Source of the DNA: Phycisphaerae bacterium
Lineage (GTDB): Bacteria > Planctomycetota > Phycisphaerae > UBA1845
Length of the DNA: 64,000 nucleotides
Direction of reading: 5' to 3'
NCBI GenBank assembly: GCA_029260115.1
Contig: JAJDDW010000040.1
Location: forward strand, 1-64,000
Positions 1 through 9,511 of the stretch are shown here, piece after piece (position 1 is the stretch's first letter; each line of letters opens with the position of its first letter). The position numbers were made by a program, and so were the translations under genes. The notes below the pieces were generated by a model, which worked only from the letters and a program-made list of their open reading frames with translations, had not been told where the DNA came from and made no database searches.

Positions 1-2
1 AA

Positions 3-527
3 TATAGAGAATCGATCGTCGATTTCCTTCAACAGTTTAATACCGCAATGCGCCGTTATTTTAGAGGTCAATCACTCGTCGCGATGCTCATGGCTATACT
101 TTTCATCATCGGCTTCACCTTCATAGGCCTGCCCATGGCTGTGCCTTTGGGACTCTTTATTGGCCTGCTAAACATGGTGCCATATTTGCAAACCGTCGGC
201 ATCGTACCCGCGATAATGTTAGCCGGGCTTAGGGCCGTGGAGCAGGATTCCAGTTTTGCGGTTTCGGTTGTGCTAGCACTGGCCGTGTTTGCCGTAGCCC
301 AAATCGTTCAAGACGCACTCATCACACCGCGCGTGATGGGCAAGGCCACCGGGCTTAGTCCTGTCGCGATATTGCTAGGCGTGTTTATATGGGGCAAGCT
401 GCTCGGCTTCTTGGGTCTGCTCATCGCGATCCCGCTGACCTGTTTGATGATCGCGTATTACCGTAGATACGTGCTGCTATATGCGACTGAGGCGACAAAA
501 ATCACAAACGTCACTCACGGCGACTAG
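3..527 (+). CDS. AI-2E family transporter (PerM/UPF0118), C-terminal part
   Basis: The reading frame is open to the left edge of the window, so the gene starts upstream and only about the last 174 residues are seen. They form several hydrophobic helices. The stretch with GLPMAVPLGLFIGLLNMVPY and the later VAILLGVFIWGKLLGFLG matches the conserved C-terminal half of AI-2E family permeases, polytopic inner-membrane exporters whose substrates are mostly undefined. The family is normally about 350 residues, so roughly half is missing. An internal ATG at 48 is not the real start, because the preceding residues (ending QQFNTAMRRYFRGQ) fit the family. The gene converges on the next one with only 25 bases between stops. 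The substrate is unknown. Confidence 0.8.
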   Translation, partial: YRESIVDFLQQFNTAMRRYFRGQSLVAMLMAILFIIGFTFIGLPMAVPLGLFIGLLNMVPYLQTVGIVPAIMLAGLRAVEQDSSFAVSVVLALAVFAVAQIVQDALITPRVMGKATGLSPVAILLGVFIWGKLLGFLGLLIAIPLTCLMIAYYRRYVLLYATEATKITNVTHGD

Positions 528-552
528 CGATTAAACACAGCACCGCAATAGA

Positions 553-2490
553 TCAAAAAATACTTGCATACTGATCCAGCGATTCAGGATTGGCTAAAGC
601 ATCTCGGTTTAGAACTGGCTCGCCGTGAACCATGTTGGATACTGCAAGCTCCACTTTCTTACCGCTAATGGTATAGGGAACGGCTGATATTTGTTTGATG
701 TGACGGGGTACGTGACGCTTGGTTGCGCCCTCCGCGATTAACCTTTTGATGGTTTGAATTAGTTCGTCGTCAAGCGATTGCCCGTCGCGTAGTACCACAA
801 ACAGACACACCTCAACGTCAGCGTCAGCCGTCCGTTTGCCGATGACCACGCTATCCACGACGACGTCCAGGCTTTCGACTAGTCTATAAATCTCAGCCGT
901 GCCAATGCGCACGCCGCCGGGATTGAGCGTCGCGTCTGATCGACCATACACGATGACCCCGCCACGAGACGTGATTTCGACGAAGTCGCCATGCGTCCAC
1001 ACATTCGGAAAGCGTTCAAAGTACGCGCTGCTATACTTGCTTCCATTCCGATCATTCCAAAACCCCGTCGGCTGAGATGGGAACGGGCTACAACAGACTA
1101 ACTCACCTTTTTGATCGATCACCGACGCGCCGTCCGCATCGAAGGCCTGCACGTCCATGCCAAGCCCCACACTCTGAATCTCACCCGCGTAGACCGGCAG
1201 CAGCGGATTGCCCAGCATGAAACAGCTAATAATGTCCGTGCCGCCGCAAATACTGGATAGTTGCAAGTCTTCTTTGACGTTGGCGTAGACCCATTGAAAA
1301 TTTTCGATCGTCAGTGGCGAACCAGTCGAAAGCATAGCCCGTAGCTTGGACAGATTGTGCTGCGTACCCGGCCTCAGCCCAGCTTTTTCGCTCGCGGCTA
1401 GGAACTTAGGACTCGTGCCGAAAATCGTGATGCCAAGGTTGTCAGCCATCTGCCAAAGTCGGTCCACAGTGGGATGGGCAGGGCTTCCTTCGTACAGCAC
1501 CACGGTCGCACCCACGCCGAGCGAACTCACCAGCCAATTCCACATCATCCAGCCGCACGTGGTAAAGTAAAAAATGGTATCCTCGCGGCGCAAATCGCAG
1601 TGCAACATCAACTCCTTCATATGCTGCAGTAACGTTCCACCTGCGCCGTGGATGATGCACTTAGGTACGCCAGTCGTGCCCGACGAATACATGATGTAAA
1701 GCGGGTGATCGAACGGAAGCGATTCAAAATTTAGCTCAGCTTCCTTAGAGATGAAGTCGGGCCAGGACGTCGTCTTATCCAGTGTACGGAGGTCCGGCTC
1801 ATCTTCAACAAAGGGAACGACGACCACCTGCTTGATACTTGGGATGCGCTTGACGATGGCTTCAATACGCGCAAGGCAATCGATTTTCTTTTCGTTGTAA
1901 GTATAGCCATCAGCCGCGATGAGAACTTTAGGCTCAATTTGACCAAAACGATCGAAAACGCCGTTAATCCCAAAGTCCGGCGAGCAGGAAGACCAAACCG
2001 CGCCAAAACTTGCACAGGCTAACATAGCCACGACTGCCTCAGCGATGTTAGGTAAATAGCCCGCCACTCGATCACCTTGCTGCACACCAACAGCCCGCAA
2101 CCCAGCTGCGCATCTCGCTACTTGATCTCGCAATTGGCGATAGGTAAGCGAGCGCGATTTCCCCCGTTCATTTTCACAAGCTAGAGCCATTCGGTCATCG
2201 TTAAACCGCAGTAAGTGCTCAGCAAAGTTAAATGTCATCCCAGGAAACCATTGTGCCATCAACATGCCATCTCCCGTGCATGTGTACGGCGCTGACTCAT
2301 CTGGAATAATTTCAGCGAATTCAAGCATTTCTTGCCAGAATTGATCTTGATGGTTCACGGACCAGGCATGCAACGAAGGCCAATTGGCATCGAAGCTATA
2401 TTTTTTCGACATCTGCTGCATGAACGAATGCATTTGAGATTGTTCGACCCGCTGCGGCGACGGCTGCCATAGAAGCTGAGGTTGGTGCAT
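553..2490 (-). CDS. aacS: Acetoacetyl-CoA synthetase
   Basis: This 645-residue cytoplasmic enzyme of the acyl-adenylate-forming (ANL) superfamily activates acetoacetate with ATP and CoA to acetoacetyl-CoA, for ketone-body use or polyhydroxybutyrate turnover. The P-loop-like motif YSSGTTGVPK is at residues 268-277, the adenylate-binding YGRSDATLNPGG at about 515-526, and the catalytic lysine lies in SGKK near residue 611. The N-terminal region with FDANWPSLHAWSV and FNFAEHLLRF is typical of the acetoacetyl-CoA rather than the acetyl-CoA synthetase branch, and the length is normal for that branch. The gene stands alone between a convergent permease and dprA. The family call is secure. Substrate specificity rests on resemblance. 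Confidence 0.9.
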   Translation of the reverse strand: MHQPQLLWQPSPQRVEQSQMHSFMQQMSKKYSFDANWPSLHAWSVNHQDQFWQEMLEFAEIIPDESAPYTCTGDGMLMAQWFPGMTFNFAEHLLRFNDDRMALACENERGKSRSLTYRQLRDQVARCAAGLRAVGVQQGDRVAGYLPNIAEAVVAMLACASFGAVWSSCSPDFGINGVFDRFGQIEPKVLIAADGYTYNEKKIDCLARIEAIVKRIPSIKQVVVVPFVEDEPDLRTLDKTTSWPDFISKEAELNFESLPFDHPLYIMYSSGTTGVPKCIIHGAGGTLLQHMKELMLHCDLRREDTIFYFTTCGWMMWNWLVSSLGVGATVVLYEGSPAHPTVDRLWQMADNLGITIFGTSPKFLAASEKAGLRPGTQHNLSKLRAMLSTGSPLTIENFQWVYANVKEDLQLSSICGGTDIISCFMLGNPLLPVYAGEIQSVGLGMDVQAFDADGASVIDQKGELVCCSPFPSQPTGFWNDRNGSKYSSAYFERFPNVWTHGDFVEITSRGGVIVYGRSDATLNPGGVRIGTAEIYRLVESLDVVVDSVVIGKRTADADVEVCLFVVLRDGQSLDDELIQTIKRLIAEGATKRHVPRHIKQISAVPYTISGKKVELAVSNMVHGEPVLNRDALANPESLDQYASIF

Positions 2491-2532
2491 GACTGATTAA
2501 CCCTTCTCGATAAAACTCTACTACCCGATAAT

Positions 2533-2557
2533 GAGCCGCATGCTTCAGCTTGCGCGG
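2533..2557. repeat. Interspersed GAGCCGC-N2-GCTTCAGC repeat, copy 1
   Basis: The 25 bases beginning GAGCCGCATGCTTCAGC can fold into a small hairpin with a TTCA loop. A 22/25 match lies at 11360-11384 and an inverted relative at 32791-32807. This copy is in the gap between the aacS start and the end of dprA. Function is unknown. Confidence 0.55.
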
Positions 2558-2689
2558 CGTCTCGGTTTTATGTAAGGCTTAATCAACAATGGCCTCACAC
2601 CCGACGAAAAGACACGCTCACACATACGACTTCACGGCCGTGTCGCAGCCGCCGATTATTTTTTATTGTGACTATCGTAGGGAAATGCG

Positions 2690-3871
2690 TCAACGCAGGG
2701 CAAATTCATTACCCGGCAAGCGCCGAAGCTGCCCCTTGAGTTGCAGTGACGTCAAAAGCGAAGTGACGCGCGAAATGTCTAAGTTTGTCACCGTGCAAAT
2801 CGCATCGGCGTCGGTACGGCCTTGCGTTACTGCATCGACGATGGCTCGCTCTTCGGCTGATAAGGTGCTGAGCAGCGCGGACGCCGTCGCGGTAGACGTT
2901 TCGATCACTGTGCCACCGCCAGTCGAAGACGACGCGTCTTCTGCTTGAGCACGCATGATTTGGCCAACCTCTTGCAATTCATCAAGCACGTCGTCAAGAC
3001 AGGTGACCAACTTGGCGCTACAGTCGCGAATTAGCCCGTTCACACCGGCACTAAATTCCGGTCGGTCTATATGCCCGGGAACCGCGAAGACCTCGCGGCC
3101 ATAGTCATGTGCACAGCGGGCCGTGATGAGCGCACCGCTTCTCTTGCCAGCTTCCACAACTATCACACCCAGTGATAAGCCTATGATAATGCGGTTACGC
3201 GGCGGAAAATTTTTCGCATCCGGAGGTGTATCCATCGGATATTCACTCACCAATGCGCCATGCTGAACAACTTCATCGGCTAGTTCGGCGTGCTCGGATG
3301 GGTACACTGTCGCTAGGCCATTGCCCAGCACGGCGATGGTTCGCCCTCCCGCGCGAACCGCACCACGATGGGCCGCGCCATCAATGCCATAAGCAAGTCC
3401 GGACACAACTGTAAAGCCCGCACTGGCTAATGATTGCGAAAATCGCACCGCCTGTTCACGACCATAATGAGAGCATCGTCTTGATCCCACGATAGCCACG
3501 GCAATCGTATCGGTTCGCAGAAGTCGCCCACGCACGTATAAACAAATTGGTGGATCGGTAATATTGCGCAACGACGCCGGATAAGCCTCGTCCTCTCCAC
3601 ACAAGATGCGCACACCACACGCCTCAGCTATTTCAATCTCTCGAGCGATACGATCATCATAACTAGATTCGATCATCGCCCGGGCGAGCTTAGGGCCTAT
3701 GCCCTCAACTTTCTGCAAGCCCTGTATCGATGCGGCAAGCACATCATCAATCGAGCCGAAATGTTTAAGTAATTTCTCTAAGCGCAATGGGCCAACATCG
3801 GGTGTAAAATGAACGCGCAAATATTTTCGCGCCACATCGGAAATGGTCACATCGTCTGAGGCATTGGTCAT
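2690..3871 (-). CDS. dprA: DNA-processing protein DprA
   Basis: DprA binds incoming single-stranded DNA during natural transformation and loads RecA onto it. An N-terminal helix-hairpin-helix region (about residues 12-70, with VEGIGPKLARAM) precedes the Rossmann-like DprA domain. Landmarks are AIVGSRRCSHYG, SGLAYGIDGAAH and AVLGNGLATVYP, followed by NRIIIGLSLG and KRSGALITA. The last 60 residues form the usual winged-helix domain (SAEERAIVDAV to GNEFAL). I chose the ATG at 3871 because AGGA lies about ten bases upstream. An in-frame GTG at 3904 would add 11 residues but has no visible ribosome site. Length is normal and the gene looks intact. No competence operon neighbours are visible. Confidence 0.93.
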   Translation of the reverse strand: MTNASDDVTISDVARKYLRVHFTPDVGPLRLEKLLKHFGSIDDVLAASIQGLQKVEGIGPKLARAMIESSYDDRIAREIEIAEACGVRILCGEDEAYPASLRNITDPPICLYVRGRLLRTDTIAVAIVGSRRCSHYGREQAVRFSQSLASAGFTVVSGLAYGIDGAAHRGAVRAGGRTIAVLGNGLATVYPSEHAELADEVVQHGALVSEYPMDTPPDAKNFPPRNRIIIGLSLGVIVVEAGKRSGALITARCAHDYGREVFAVPGHIDRPEFSAGVNGLIRDCSAKLVTCLDDVLDELQEVGQIMRAQAEDASSSTGGGTVIETSTATASALLSTLSAEERAIVDAVTQGRTDADAICTVTNLDISRVTSLLTSLQLKGQLRRLPGNEFALR

Positions 3872-3946
3872 ATCACTGTCATCCTGCAAGAACGTGCTCA
3901 ACACAAATCATAGCCGAATTCGGCAGCATATGTGAGTCATGAAAAT

Positions 3947-4969
3947 TCACTCCCCAACCGGGTCATCCAGCAGCAGGCCTTCAGGATTAGCTTTGGGAAT
4001 AGCGTATTTTTCCAACAGTCGGCGAATCCTTGGCTGATCGGGATTAATTTCCAATGACTGGTGCCAGTGCTCGATGGCCCGCTCTCGATGCAGCGTTCGA
4101 TCTATTTCCTGCTCATCCAAATACTTCAACATGCTGATCGACCCAAGCCCGGCGTGCGCCCGGGCCAGCTTCCCATCGAACGACAGCGCAGAGGTATAAC
4201 TATCCGCCGCTTGATCGAATAGCCTCATACGAAATAAACAATAGCCCAGCGATTCATGCGCCACCGCCAGGGCCGAGTCCATCGTAAGCGCTTGCTGCAG
4301 CGATTGCCGAGCCATCTTCAATCGACCTTGGTTCATATACGTCTGCGCCAAATTGACCAATACCAAAGGCTGACTGTTGTTTCGCTCTAACGCATCCTTA
4401 TAAGCATGTATCGCTTCATAATATCGACCCTGCGCATCCAGCGTGACACCTAGGTTCACATAGGCATTGGGATTAGCGGGATCAAGTGCGATCGCAGCCT
4501 GAAACCGCTCAGCCGCTTGCGCTAAATCGCCGACCTGCTGATAGCAGGCCCCCAGGTTTAATTGCGCTTCAAAATTGTCAGGCTGAAGTTCTACCGCATG
4601 CAAATAGGCTTGGATCGCATCACGGATCCGCGCTGAAAAATGATATAGCTGGGCAAGGCTTAGCGTATCGTCAAAGGAAAGCGGATTTTGCCGAACGGCA
4701 TCGACAAACGCTTCGATGGCTAAGCTAATCTCACCCCGACGGCGATAGATCGTGCCAATTTTAGAGTGCGCGATTGCTAGGTGTGGGTTCAACGCCGCGG
4801 CTAATTCAAACTCAGCCAACGCCTCGTCTAGTGAGTCTTGTTGAAGTAACCTGTCCCCGTAGAACATGTGCCAATCGGTCTGCACATTACGCACCACAGT
4901 ACAACTTAACGAACAGGCCATCATGCTTAGCACAGACATGCAAGCGATTGTTCTAATACAATTATTCAT
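3947..4969 (-). CDS. TPR-repeat lipoprotein
   Basis: A 340-residue protein with an N-terminal export signal (MNNCIRTIACMSVLSMMAC) whose cysteines after a hydrophobic core suggest a lipoprotein, although the lipobox is not canonical. The rest is made of about seven consecutive tetratricopeptide repeats, with typical lines such as NPHLAIAHSKIGTIYRRRG and DPANPNAYVNLGVTLDAQG. TPR arrays serve as protein-protein scaffolds, so this is probably an envelope-anchored assembly or tethering factor. The partner cannot be named. It is transcribed towards dprA with 75 bases between them and may share its transcript. Divergent from the glycosyltransferase gene. Confidence 0.75.
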   Translation of the reverse strand: MNNCIRTIACMSVLSMMACSLSCTVVRNVQTDWHMFYGDRLLQQDSLDEALAEFELAAALNPHLAIAHSKIGTIYRRRGEISLAIEAFVDAVRQNPLSFDDTLSLAQLYHFSARIRDAIQAYLHAVELQPDNFEAQLNLGACYQQVGDLAQAAERFQAAIALDPANPNAYVNLGVTLDAQGRYYEAIHAYKDALERNNSQPLVLVNLAQTYMNQGRLKMARQSLQQALTMDSALAVAHESLGYCLFRMRLFDQAADSYTSALSFDGKLARAHAGLGSISMLKYLDEQEIDRTLHRERAIEHWHQSLEINPDQPRIRRLLEKYAIPKANPEGLLLDDPVGE

Positions 4970-5307
4970 GCTACATACGACCTCGACGGGGCCACCATAT
5001 CAGCCTAGCACGGCGTCAAAAAAGCTGCAAACCGCCTCTATTTGCCTTTACGCCCATAATATCCCAATAAACATCCACAAATCAATGGTTGCGGATGCCC
5101 CATTCTGCGGATACTCCCGAAGGGTGGGGTGGACGGACTATCGAAATCAGTCATCCCCCACATCTGATATTAGCCCAACGAACCTAGATTGCACCCACCA
5201 ACGCTTGTCAATCAATCGCGGTGATTGATTTTTATACGGTGTGCGCTACCATACCGAAGATGATCGCCGTAGGCCAACATGGTCGGCGAACTAAAGGAAT
5301 CCTAGCT
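4970..5307. other. Divergent intergenic region
   Basis: About 340 bases between two divergent genes. It must hold both promoters, but I cannot place convincing -35/-10 pairs. The short open frame across it (4866-5228) overlaps the lipoprotein signal peptide in antisense and has no recognisable protein features. Confidence 0.4.
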
Positions 5308-6054
5308 ATGCCCACTGATATTTTAATCGCGATACCCGTGTACAATGAGCAAGTCTACCTAGACCGAGTTTTGTCACTGGTCAAACCCATTGGGCACGAT
5401 GTGCTCGTCATTGACGACGGCTCCTCGGACGATACTCCGCAGATTCTTCGCCGACAAGACGGGATTCGCGTCATTACCCACCCCGAAAACCGAGGCTATG
5501 GCCAAAGTTTATCCACCGCGTTCGAGCACGCCCAACAAGCGGGCTACGATTGGCTCATTACCATAGACTGTGACGAGCAGCATGAACCCGATCAAATCCC
5601 CATGTTTGTCCACGCGGCACTGACCGGCGCAGCTGACATCATTAGTGGCACACGATATCCGACTGGCATCGAAGTAGACGCCTCCGTCCCCGAAGACCGT
5701 CGACGCATTAACCATACCATCACCGCGACCATCAACGAGCGACTAGGCCTGGGCATTACCGACGCCTTCTGCGGTTTTAAAGCTTATCGCGTTGCCGTAC
5801 TTTCTAATTTCGAGGTCACGGTGCCCGGCTACGCCATGCCAATGCAATGGTGGGTGCAAGTCGCGCGCGCAAACCTCAGCGTAGCCGAAGTACCGATTCG
5901 TCTAATATACAACGACCCAACGCGCCATTTCGGTGGCCTGTTGGATGACCCCACGGTCCGACTCAACCATTACCTAAATGTCTTCGAAGCCGAGATGGCT
6001 ACATGTTCCGATCAACCCCAACGTGCCCAAGTTGGTTGTCAGCCGTGCCATTAG
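5308..6054 (+). CDS. Family 2 glycosyltransferase (polyprenyl-phosphate sugar transferase-like)
   Basis: A 248-residue GT-A fold glycosyltransferase. It opens with the family signature IAIPVYNEQVYLDRV, followed by VIDDGSSDDTPQ for nucleotide-sugar binding and the acidic motif TIDCDEQHEPDQI as the metal-binding DxD equivalent. These place it near dolichyl- or undecaprenyl-phosphate glucosyl/mannosyl transferases. No C-terminal membrane helices are seen, so it may act at the inner face of the membrane as a peripheral protein. The ATG at 5308 is preceded by AAAGGA at about nine bases, which is better than an in-frame GTG at 5221. The next gene starts 12 bases after the stop, suggesting a two-gene unit. 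Sugar and acceptor are unknown. Confidence 0.85.
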   Translation: MPTDILIAIPVYNEQVYLDRVLSLVKPIGHDVLVIDDGSSDDTPQILRRQDGIRVITHPENRGYGQSLSTAFEHAQQAGYDWLITIDCDEQHEPDQIPMFVHAALTGAADIISGTRYPTGIEVDASVPEDRRRINHTITATINERLGLGITDAFCGFKAYRVAVLSNFEVTVPGYAMPMQWWVQVARANLSVAEVPIRLIYNDPTRHFGGLLDDPTVRLNHYLNVFEAEMATCSDQPQRAQVGCQPCH

Positions 6055-6065
6055 CTTGTCCTGCT

Positions 6066-7661
6066 ATGCTTGATTTCAAGAACTTGCAGACGCCGCTTAG
6101 TCACGGTGACGTGCTCGTCGAGCCTGGCCCCGGCGCACTACTCCTCGCCGCTAAAAAAAACCGACAGTCCCTTGCCAATGCCAGCGTCATGATCGCCGGT
6201 CAAACCTTGGCCCATTGGCGCAGTCAAACCCGTAAAAAAATCGCGGGTCGCGACGAAATTTTTATCATCGTCACCGGGCATCAGCCGGATTTCATACATC
6301 CAGGCGTCTGGGCAAAACATGTGGTCTCCGCACGATTGGCCAAGGCCTTAAACGGAAAAGTCATCAACCTTGTCGTCGATTCAGATGTCGTGAAACGCAG
6401 CTCATTGCCCATCCCTGTTGAGCGCCAAGGGCACGTATCGCTTAGCCGCGTGCCATACACGAATGCGGGTAAGGATTTATCATACGAGCAAATGCCCAAA
6501 CTTAGCCATGAGCAGCTCGACATGTTTGAATCGCGCCTTCGAGAAGCGTTAGGACCAAACTACCAGCAGTCGCAATGGCCCGCCTTTTTTATCGGCGCCC
6601 GCAACACGACAGGCGCTAAGGACTGGGTCGATCAAGCCGTCGCTGGCAGACGAGCCATTGAAGCGGGCCTGGGAATATCGGTGGAAGACCATCGCATAAG
6701 TGAACATTGGTGTACGCCGCTCATTGCAGATATGCTGCTCAACGCCCGCAAGTTCGCAGCTAGTTACAATCGAGCACTAGCCACGTATCGTCTGGAAAAT
6801 AACGTCAAAGGCCATGCGCGGCCTATCCCGGATCTGGTCATTTCCGACGATCAATGCGAAGTCGCGCTATGGGCACACACCGCCAATACCGCACGACGGC
6901 GACTTTTCGCCAGCGCCGACGCTGACCGCGTGCGCCTCTTCGCCGACGAAACGGAAATCGCTAGCCTGCCGGTCACTAGCCTTCGCAACCATAAATGCTC
7001 AGCCTGTAAAGAACTCGCTGCAAACCTCCAACAGAGCGGATGGGAGCTACGACCGCGGGCACTCACCCTGACTTTGTGGGCTAGGCTGTTGCTAGCAGAC
7101 ATATTCGTACACGGTATTGGCGGCGCGAAGTACGACCGAATCACTGACAACATCATGCGCGACTATTACGAAATCGACGCCCCGGCCATGGCCTGCGTAT
7201 CAGCCACGCTTCATCTGCCATTGCCTGTCCACCAAGCTGAATCGGCGGACCCGCACCAAGAAAGCCTGCACCCACAGGCTAGCCTGCACCAATTGCATCG
7301 TGAGTCGCGCGACTGGCAACACAACCCCCAGCTTACCCTTGATGGCCTACCCGCTGCCCAGGACCAGCTAGCCGCTCGCCAGACATTGGTCATGAAGTCG
7401 CAGGAACTTCGCGCAAGATCGCCTAAAAATCGCCGGTCACGCCGACAGGTCTTTGATAACCTCCGACAAATCAAGGCCCAGTTGCAGCAATATCAGCCCA
7501 ACCGCCAAGCAGCTATCGATGCTCGGATTGCCCAAATGCGGCAGACGACACTTGAAAACGAGATAGCAAAGGGCAGAGAGTATTTCTTTGGGCTATTCGA
7601 TGACCAGACTTTACATCAACTGCTATCGGCGCTTCCCGCAGAGGCGGATTTTGCAGTATAA
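6066..7661 (+). CDS. Conserved-looking protein of unknown function, faint BshC resemblance
   Basis: A 531-residue soluble protein with no signal peptide or membrane helix. I do not recognise the family securely. The opening IIVTGHQPDFIHPGVWAKH followed by a helix is reminiscent of the start of BshC, the putative cysteine-adding enzyme of bacillithiol synthesis, and FVHGIGGAKYDRITD near residue 375 looks like a conserved ligand-binding loop. The C-terminal 120 residues are basic, Gln/Arg-rich and probably coiled coil. Two close cysteines (CSAC, near residue 314) could bind metal or be redox active. The ATG at 6066 follows the glycosyltransferase stop by 12 bases. An in-frame start at 6003 would overlap that gene. 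Co-transcription with the glycosyltransferase is likely, so a joint pathway is an inference. Confidence 0.7.
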   Translation: MLDFKNLQTPLSHGDVLVEPGPGALLLAAKKNRQSLANASVMIAGQTLAHWRSQTRKKIAGRDEIFIIVTGHQPDFIHPGVWAKHVVSARLAKALNGKVINLVVDSDVVKRSSLPIPVERQGHVSLSRVPYTNAGKDLSYEQMPKLSHEQLDMFESRLREALGPNYQQSQWPAFFIGARNTTGAKDWVDQAVAGRRAIEAGLGISVEDHRISEHWCTPLIADMLLNARKFAASYNRALATYRLENNVKGHARPIPDLVISDDQCEVALWAHTANTARRRLFASADADRVRLFADETEIASLPVTSLRNHKCSACKELAANLQQSGWELRPRALTLTLWARLLLADIFVHGIGGAKYDRITDNIMRDYYEIDAPAMACVSATLHLPLPVHQAESADPHQESLHPQASLHQLHRESRDWQHNPQLTLDGLPAAQDQLAARQTLVMKSQELRARSPKNRRSRRQVFDNLRQIKAQLQQYQPNRQAAIDARIAQMRQTTLENEIAKGREYFFGLFDDQTLHQLLSALPAEADFAV

Positions 7662-7713
7662 TACCCGCTGTTATTGACGTTCCAGGAAAACCCAACATTA
7701 GATCGAGGTACAC

Positions 7714-8148
7714 ATGACCGAACAGCAAGGCGAAGCGGGCCGCATTCACATTGACTCCGACTGGAAAGAAGAAGCCGCCCGTGAGAAAGAGAAATTAGCC
7801 GAAAAGGAACGCGACGCCGAAGCCAAGAAAGCCGAAAGCGGCGATGTGGGCCCAGGTGGTGCGCCGCCCTTCATGGAGCTAGTCAATCTCATGGCTATGC
7901 AGGCGATGTACGCGCTTGGCGGTATGCAAGGACCGAGCGGAGAAAACATCCCGCCGAATCCGATCGCCGCAAAACATCATATCGATTTGCTGGAAGTATT
8001 GTCGATAAAAACCAAGGGGAATCTGACGGATGATGAGCATAAAGCGCTCGATGCCGTGCTGTACGAACTGCGTATGGTATACGTTCAAATGACCACCGGC
8101 GCAGTGCCTCCGGGCGGGCCAATACCAGAAGGCGATCCGCTGGCGTAA
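7714..8148 (+). CDS. DUF1844 domain protein
   Basis: A 144-residue protein with a highly charged first 50 residues (Glu/Lys/Ala-rich, probably helical). A compact domain follows, from FMELVNLMAMQAMYALGG to LYELRMVYVQMT, which matches DUF1844. The line HHIDLLEVLSIKTKGNLTDD is the family's most conserved part. The function of DUF1844 proteins is not established. GAGG lies six bases before the ATG. It is followed by a gene-free 137 bases with a small hairpin (8181-8198) lacking a T-run. Confidence 0.82.
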   Translation: MTEQQGEAGRIHIDSDWKEEAAREKEKLAEKERDAEAKKAESGDVGPGGAPPFMELVNLMAMQAMYALGGMQGPSGENIPPNPIAAKHHIDLLEVLSIKTKGNLTDDEHKALDAVLYELRMVYVQMTTGAVPPGGPIPEGDPLA

Positions 8149-8285
8149 ACGTCAAGACGATTCCTTCCATAAACATGTAGCCGTGAGTTACCACGGCCTA
8201 ATGTTAATTGTGGTATTGCGTTAACGCGCAGGCCGTGACGTAACAATGTGTGGCGCGGTCGTTGCGTCTTACTGAGTAAGTTGAA

Positions 8286-9494
8286 ATGTTTTTAGTCCTT
8301 CCAATCCGTACCGAATCCGATTCGCATCACATGCCTATGGTCAACTACATGTTGATCGGGGCTAATCTCTTGATGTACATCGTGTTCAACGAAGGATATT
8401 TCGGCAACACCACATCAGGCGTGCGCGAACAATACTTGGTTTTTCACTCCGACGCGCCGACGCTATTACAATTCTTCAGCTACCAATTCCTACACGCCAA
8501 CGCCTCTCACCTGTTATTTAATTTACTTTTCCTTTGGGTCTTCGGCAACGGTGTGAACGCAAAGATGGGCGATTGGCCTTACTTATTCTTTTACCTTGGT
8601 GGAGGCGTTTTCGCGGCTTGGGGATACGCCTCCTTAAAAACTGATTACTTTCAACTCATCGGCGCATCCGGCGCAATCGCAGCCGTAACAACAGCTTATT
8701 TAGCTCTTTTCCCTCGATCCCGTGTCACGGTGCTCGTATGGTTTTTCTTCATCCATTTTTTCGAGCTGCCCGCCATGGTCATCATCGGCGTGAAGATCAT
8801 CCTCTGGGACAATCTCATATCCCCTGCGATGTCAGGGCCTAGTAACGTCGCCCACCAAGCACACATGGCCGGCTATCTGTTTGGCTTCGTTGGCGCTATG
8901 CTATTGCTATTTGTTCGCGCCATACCGCGCGACCAGTTCGACATCCTTGCGTTATGGAAACGCTGGTATCGGCGGCGTGAATTTGCCTCAGTTATGGGCA
9001 ATCCCAGCAACGCCGCCCGCGCTCAATTCGGCTCCGTAGCCCGCATGCCTACACTAAGCCCCGCCCAGCAACGCGAAGAAGATGAACGCATAGAACAATT
9101 AGCCCATGCCCGAACACGCGTATCTGAGGCGTTAGAACAAAAGGATTTAGAGCTTGCTACGCAGGCCTTTGAACAGCTTGTCGTTCTCGACGCTGCGCAA
9201 TGTATGCCCCAGACCCAGCAACTGGAAATCGCCCGCGAGTTATTCAAACAAGGCAAGCAAACGCAGGCCGCCGCAGCCTACGACCGCTATGTAAGCTGCT
9301 ACCCCAACGCCCGCGACATCGGAGACGTACTCTTACTGTTGGGCATTATCAGCTCGCGCGACCTCGGCAAGCACGATCTCGCGGAGTCTTATTTGAATAG
9401 GGCCAAGGGGGCACTGCGAGACGAAAACAGATTGCAGCAATGCGAACAATGGCTAGCAAAAGTTATCGCGACAGGAAGTCAACAAGGCATCTAG
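8286..9494 (+). CDS. Rhomboid-family intramembrane serine protease with TPR-like tail
   Basis: The first 230 residues hold about six membrane helices with rhomboid signatures: the HxxxN-type line LHANASHLLFNLLFLWVFG, the catalytic serine in LIGASGAIAAV, and the catalytic histidine in NVAHQAHMAGYLFGFV. Rhomboids cut transmembrane segments of other membrane proteins within the bilayer. The final 170 residues are soluble and helical and look like degenerate TPR repeats (SEALEQKDLELATQAFEQLV, ELFKQGKQTQAAAAYDRYV), which may select substrates. The catalytic dyad is intact, so an active protease is expected. The substrate is unknown. Only 17 bases separate it from the aminotransferase, so the two are probably co-transcribed. 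Confidence 0.88.
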   Translation: MFLVLPIRTESDSHHMPMVNYMLIGANLLMYIVFNEGYFGNTTSGVREQYLVFHSDAPTLLQFFSYQFLHANASHLLFNLLFLWVFGNGVNAKMGDWPYLFFYLGGGVFAAWGYASLKTDYFQLIGASGAIAAVTTAYLALFPRSRVTVLVWFFFIHFFELPAMVIIGVKIILWDNLISPAMSGPSNVAHQAHMAGYLFGFVGAMLLLFVRAIPRDQFDILALWKRWYRRREFASVMGNPSNAARAQFGSVARMPTLSPAQQREEDERIEQLAHARTRVSEALEQKDLELATQAFEQLVVLDAAQCMPQTQQLEIARELFKQGKQTQAAAAYDRYVSCYPNARDIGDVLLLLGIISSRDLGKHDLAESYLNRAKGALRDENRLQQCEQWLAKVIATGSQQGI

Positions 9495-9511
9495 CTAGGT
9501 AAAGGAGGACC

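Noticed and set aside
2589-2948. Open frame of 119 codons on the plus strand beginning between aacS and dprA
   Set aside because: Most of it is antisense to the conserved winged-helix domain of dprA, and the product has no protein-like pattern or ribosome site.
4866-5228. 120-codon frame spanning the lipoprotein start and the following gap
   Set aside because: It overlaps the signal peptide of the lipoprotein gene in antisense and has no recognisable motif.
8181-8198. Hairpin after the DUF1844 gene as a terminator
   Set aside because: A six-base stem without a following T-run; too weak to call.
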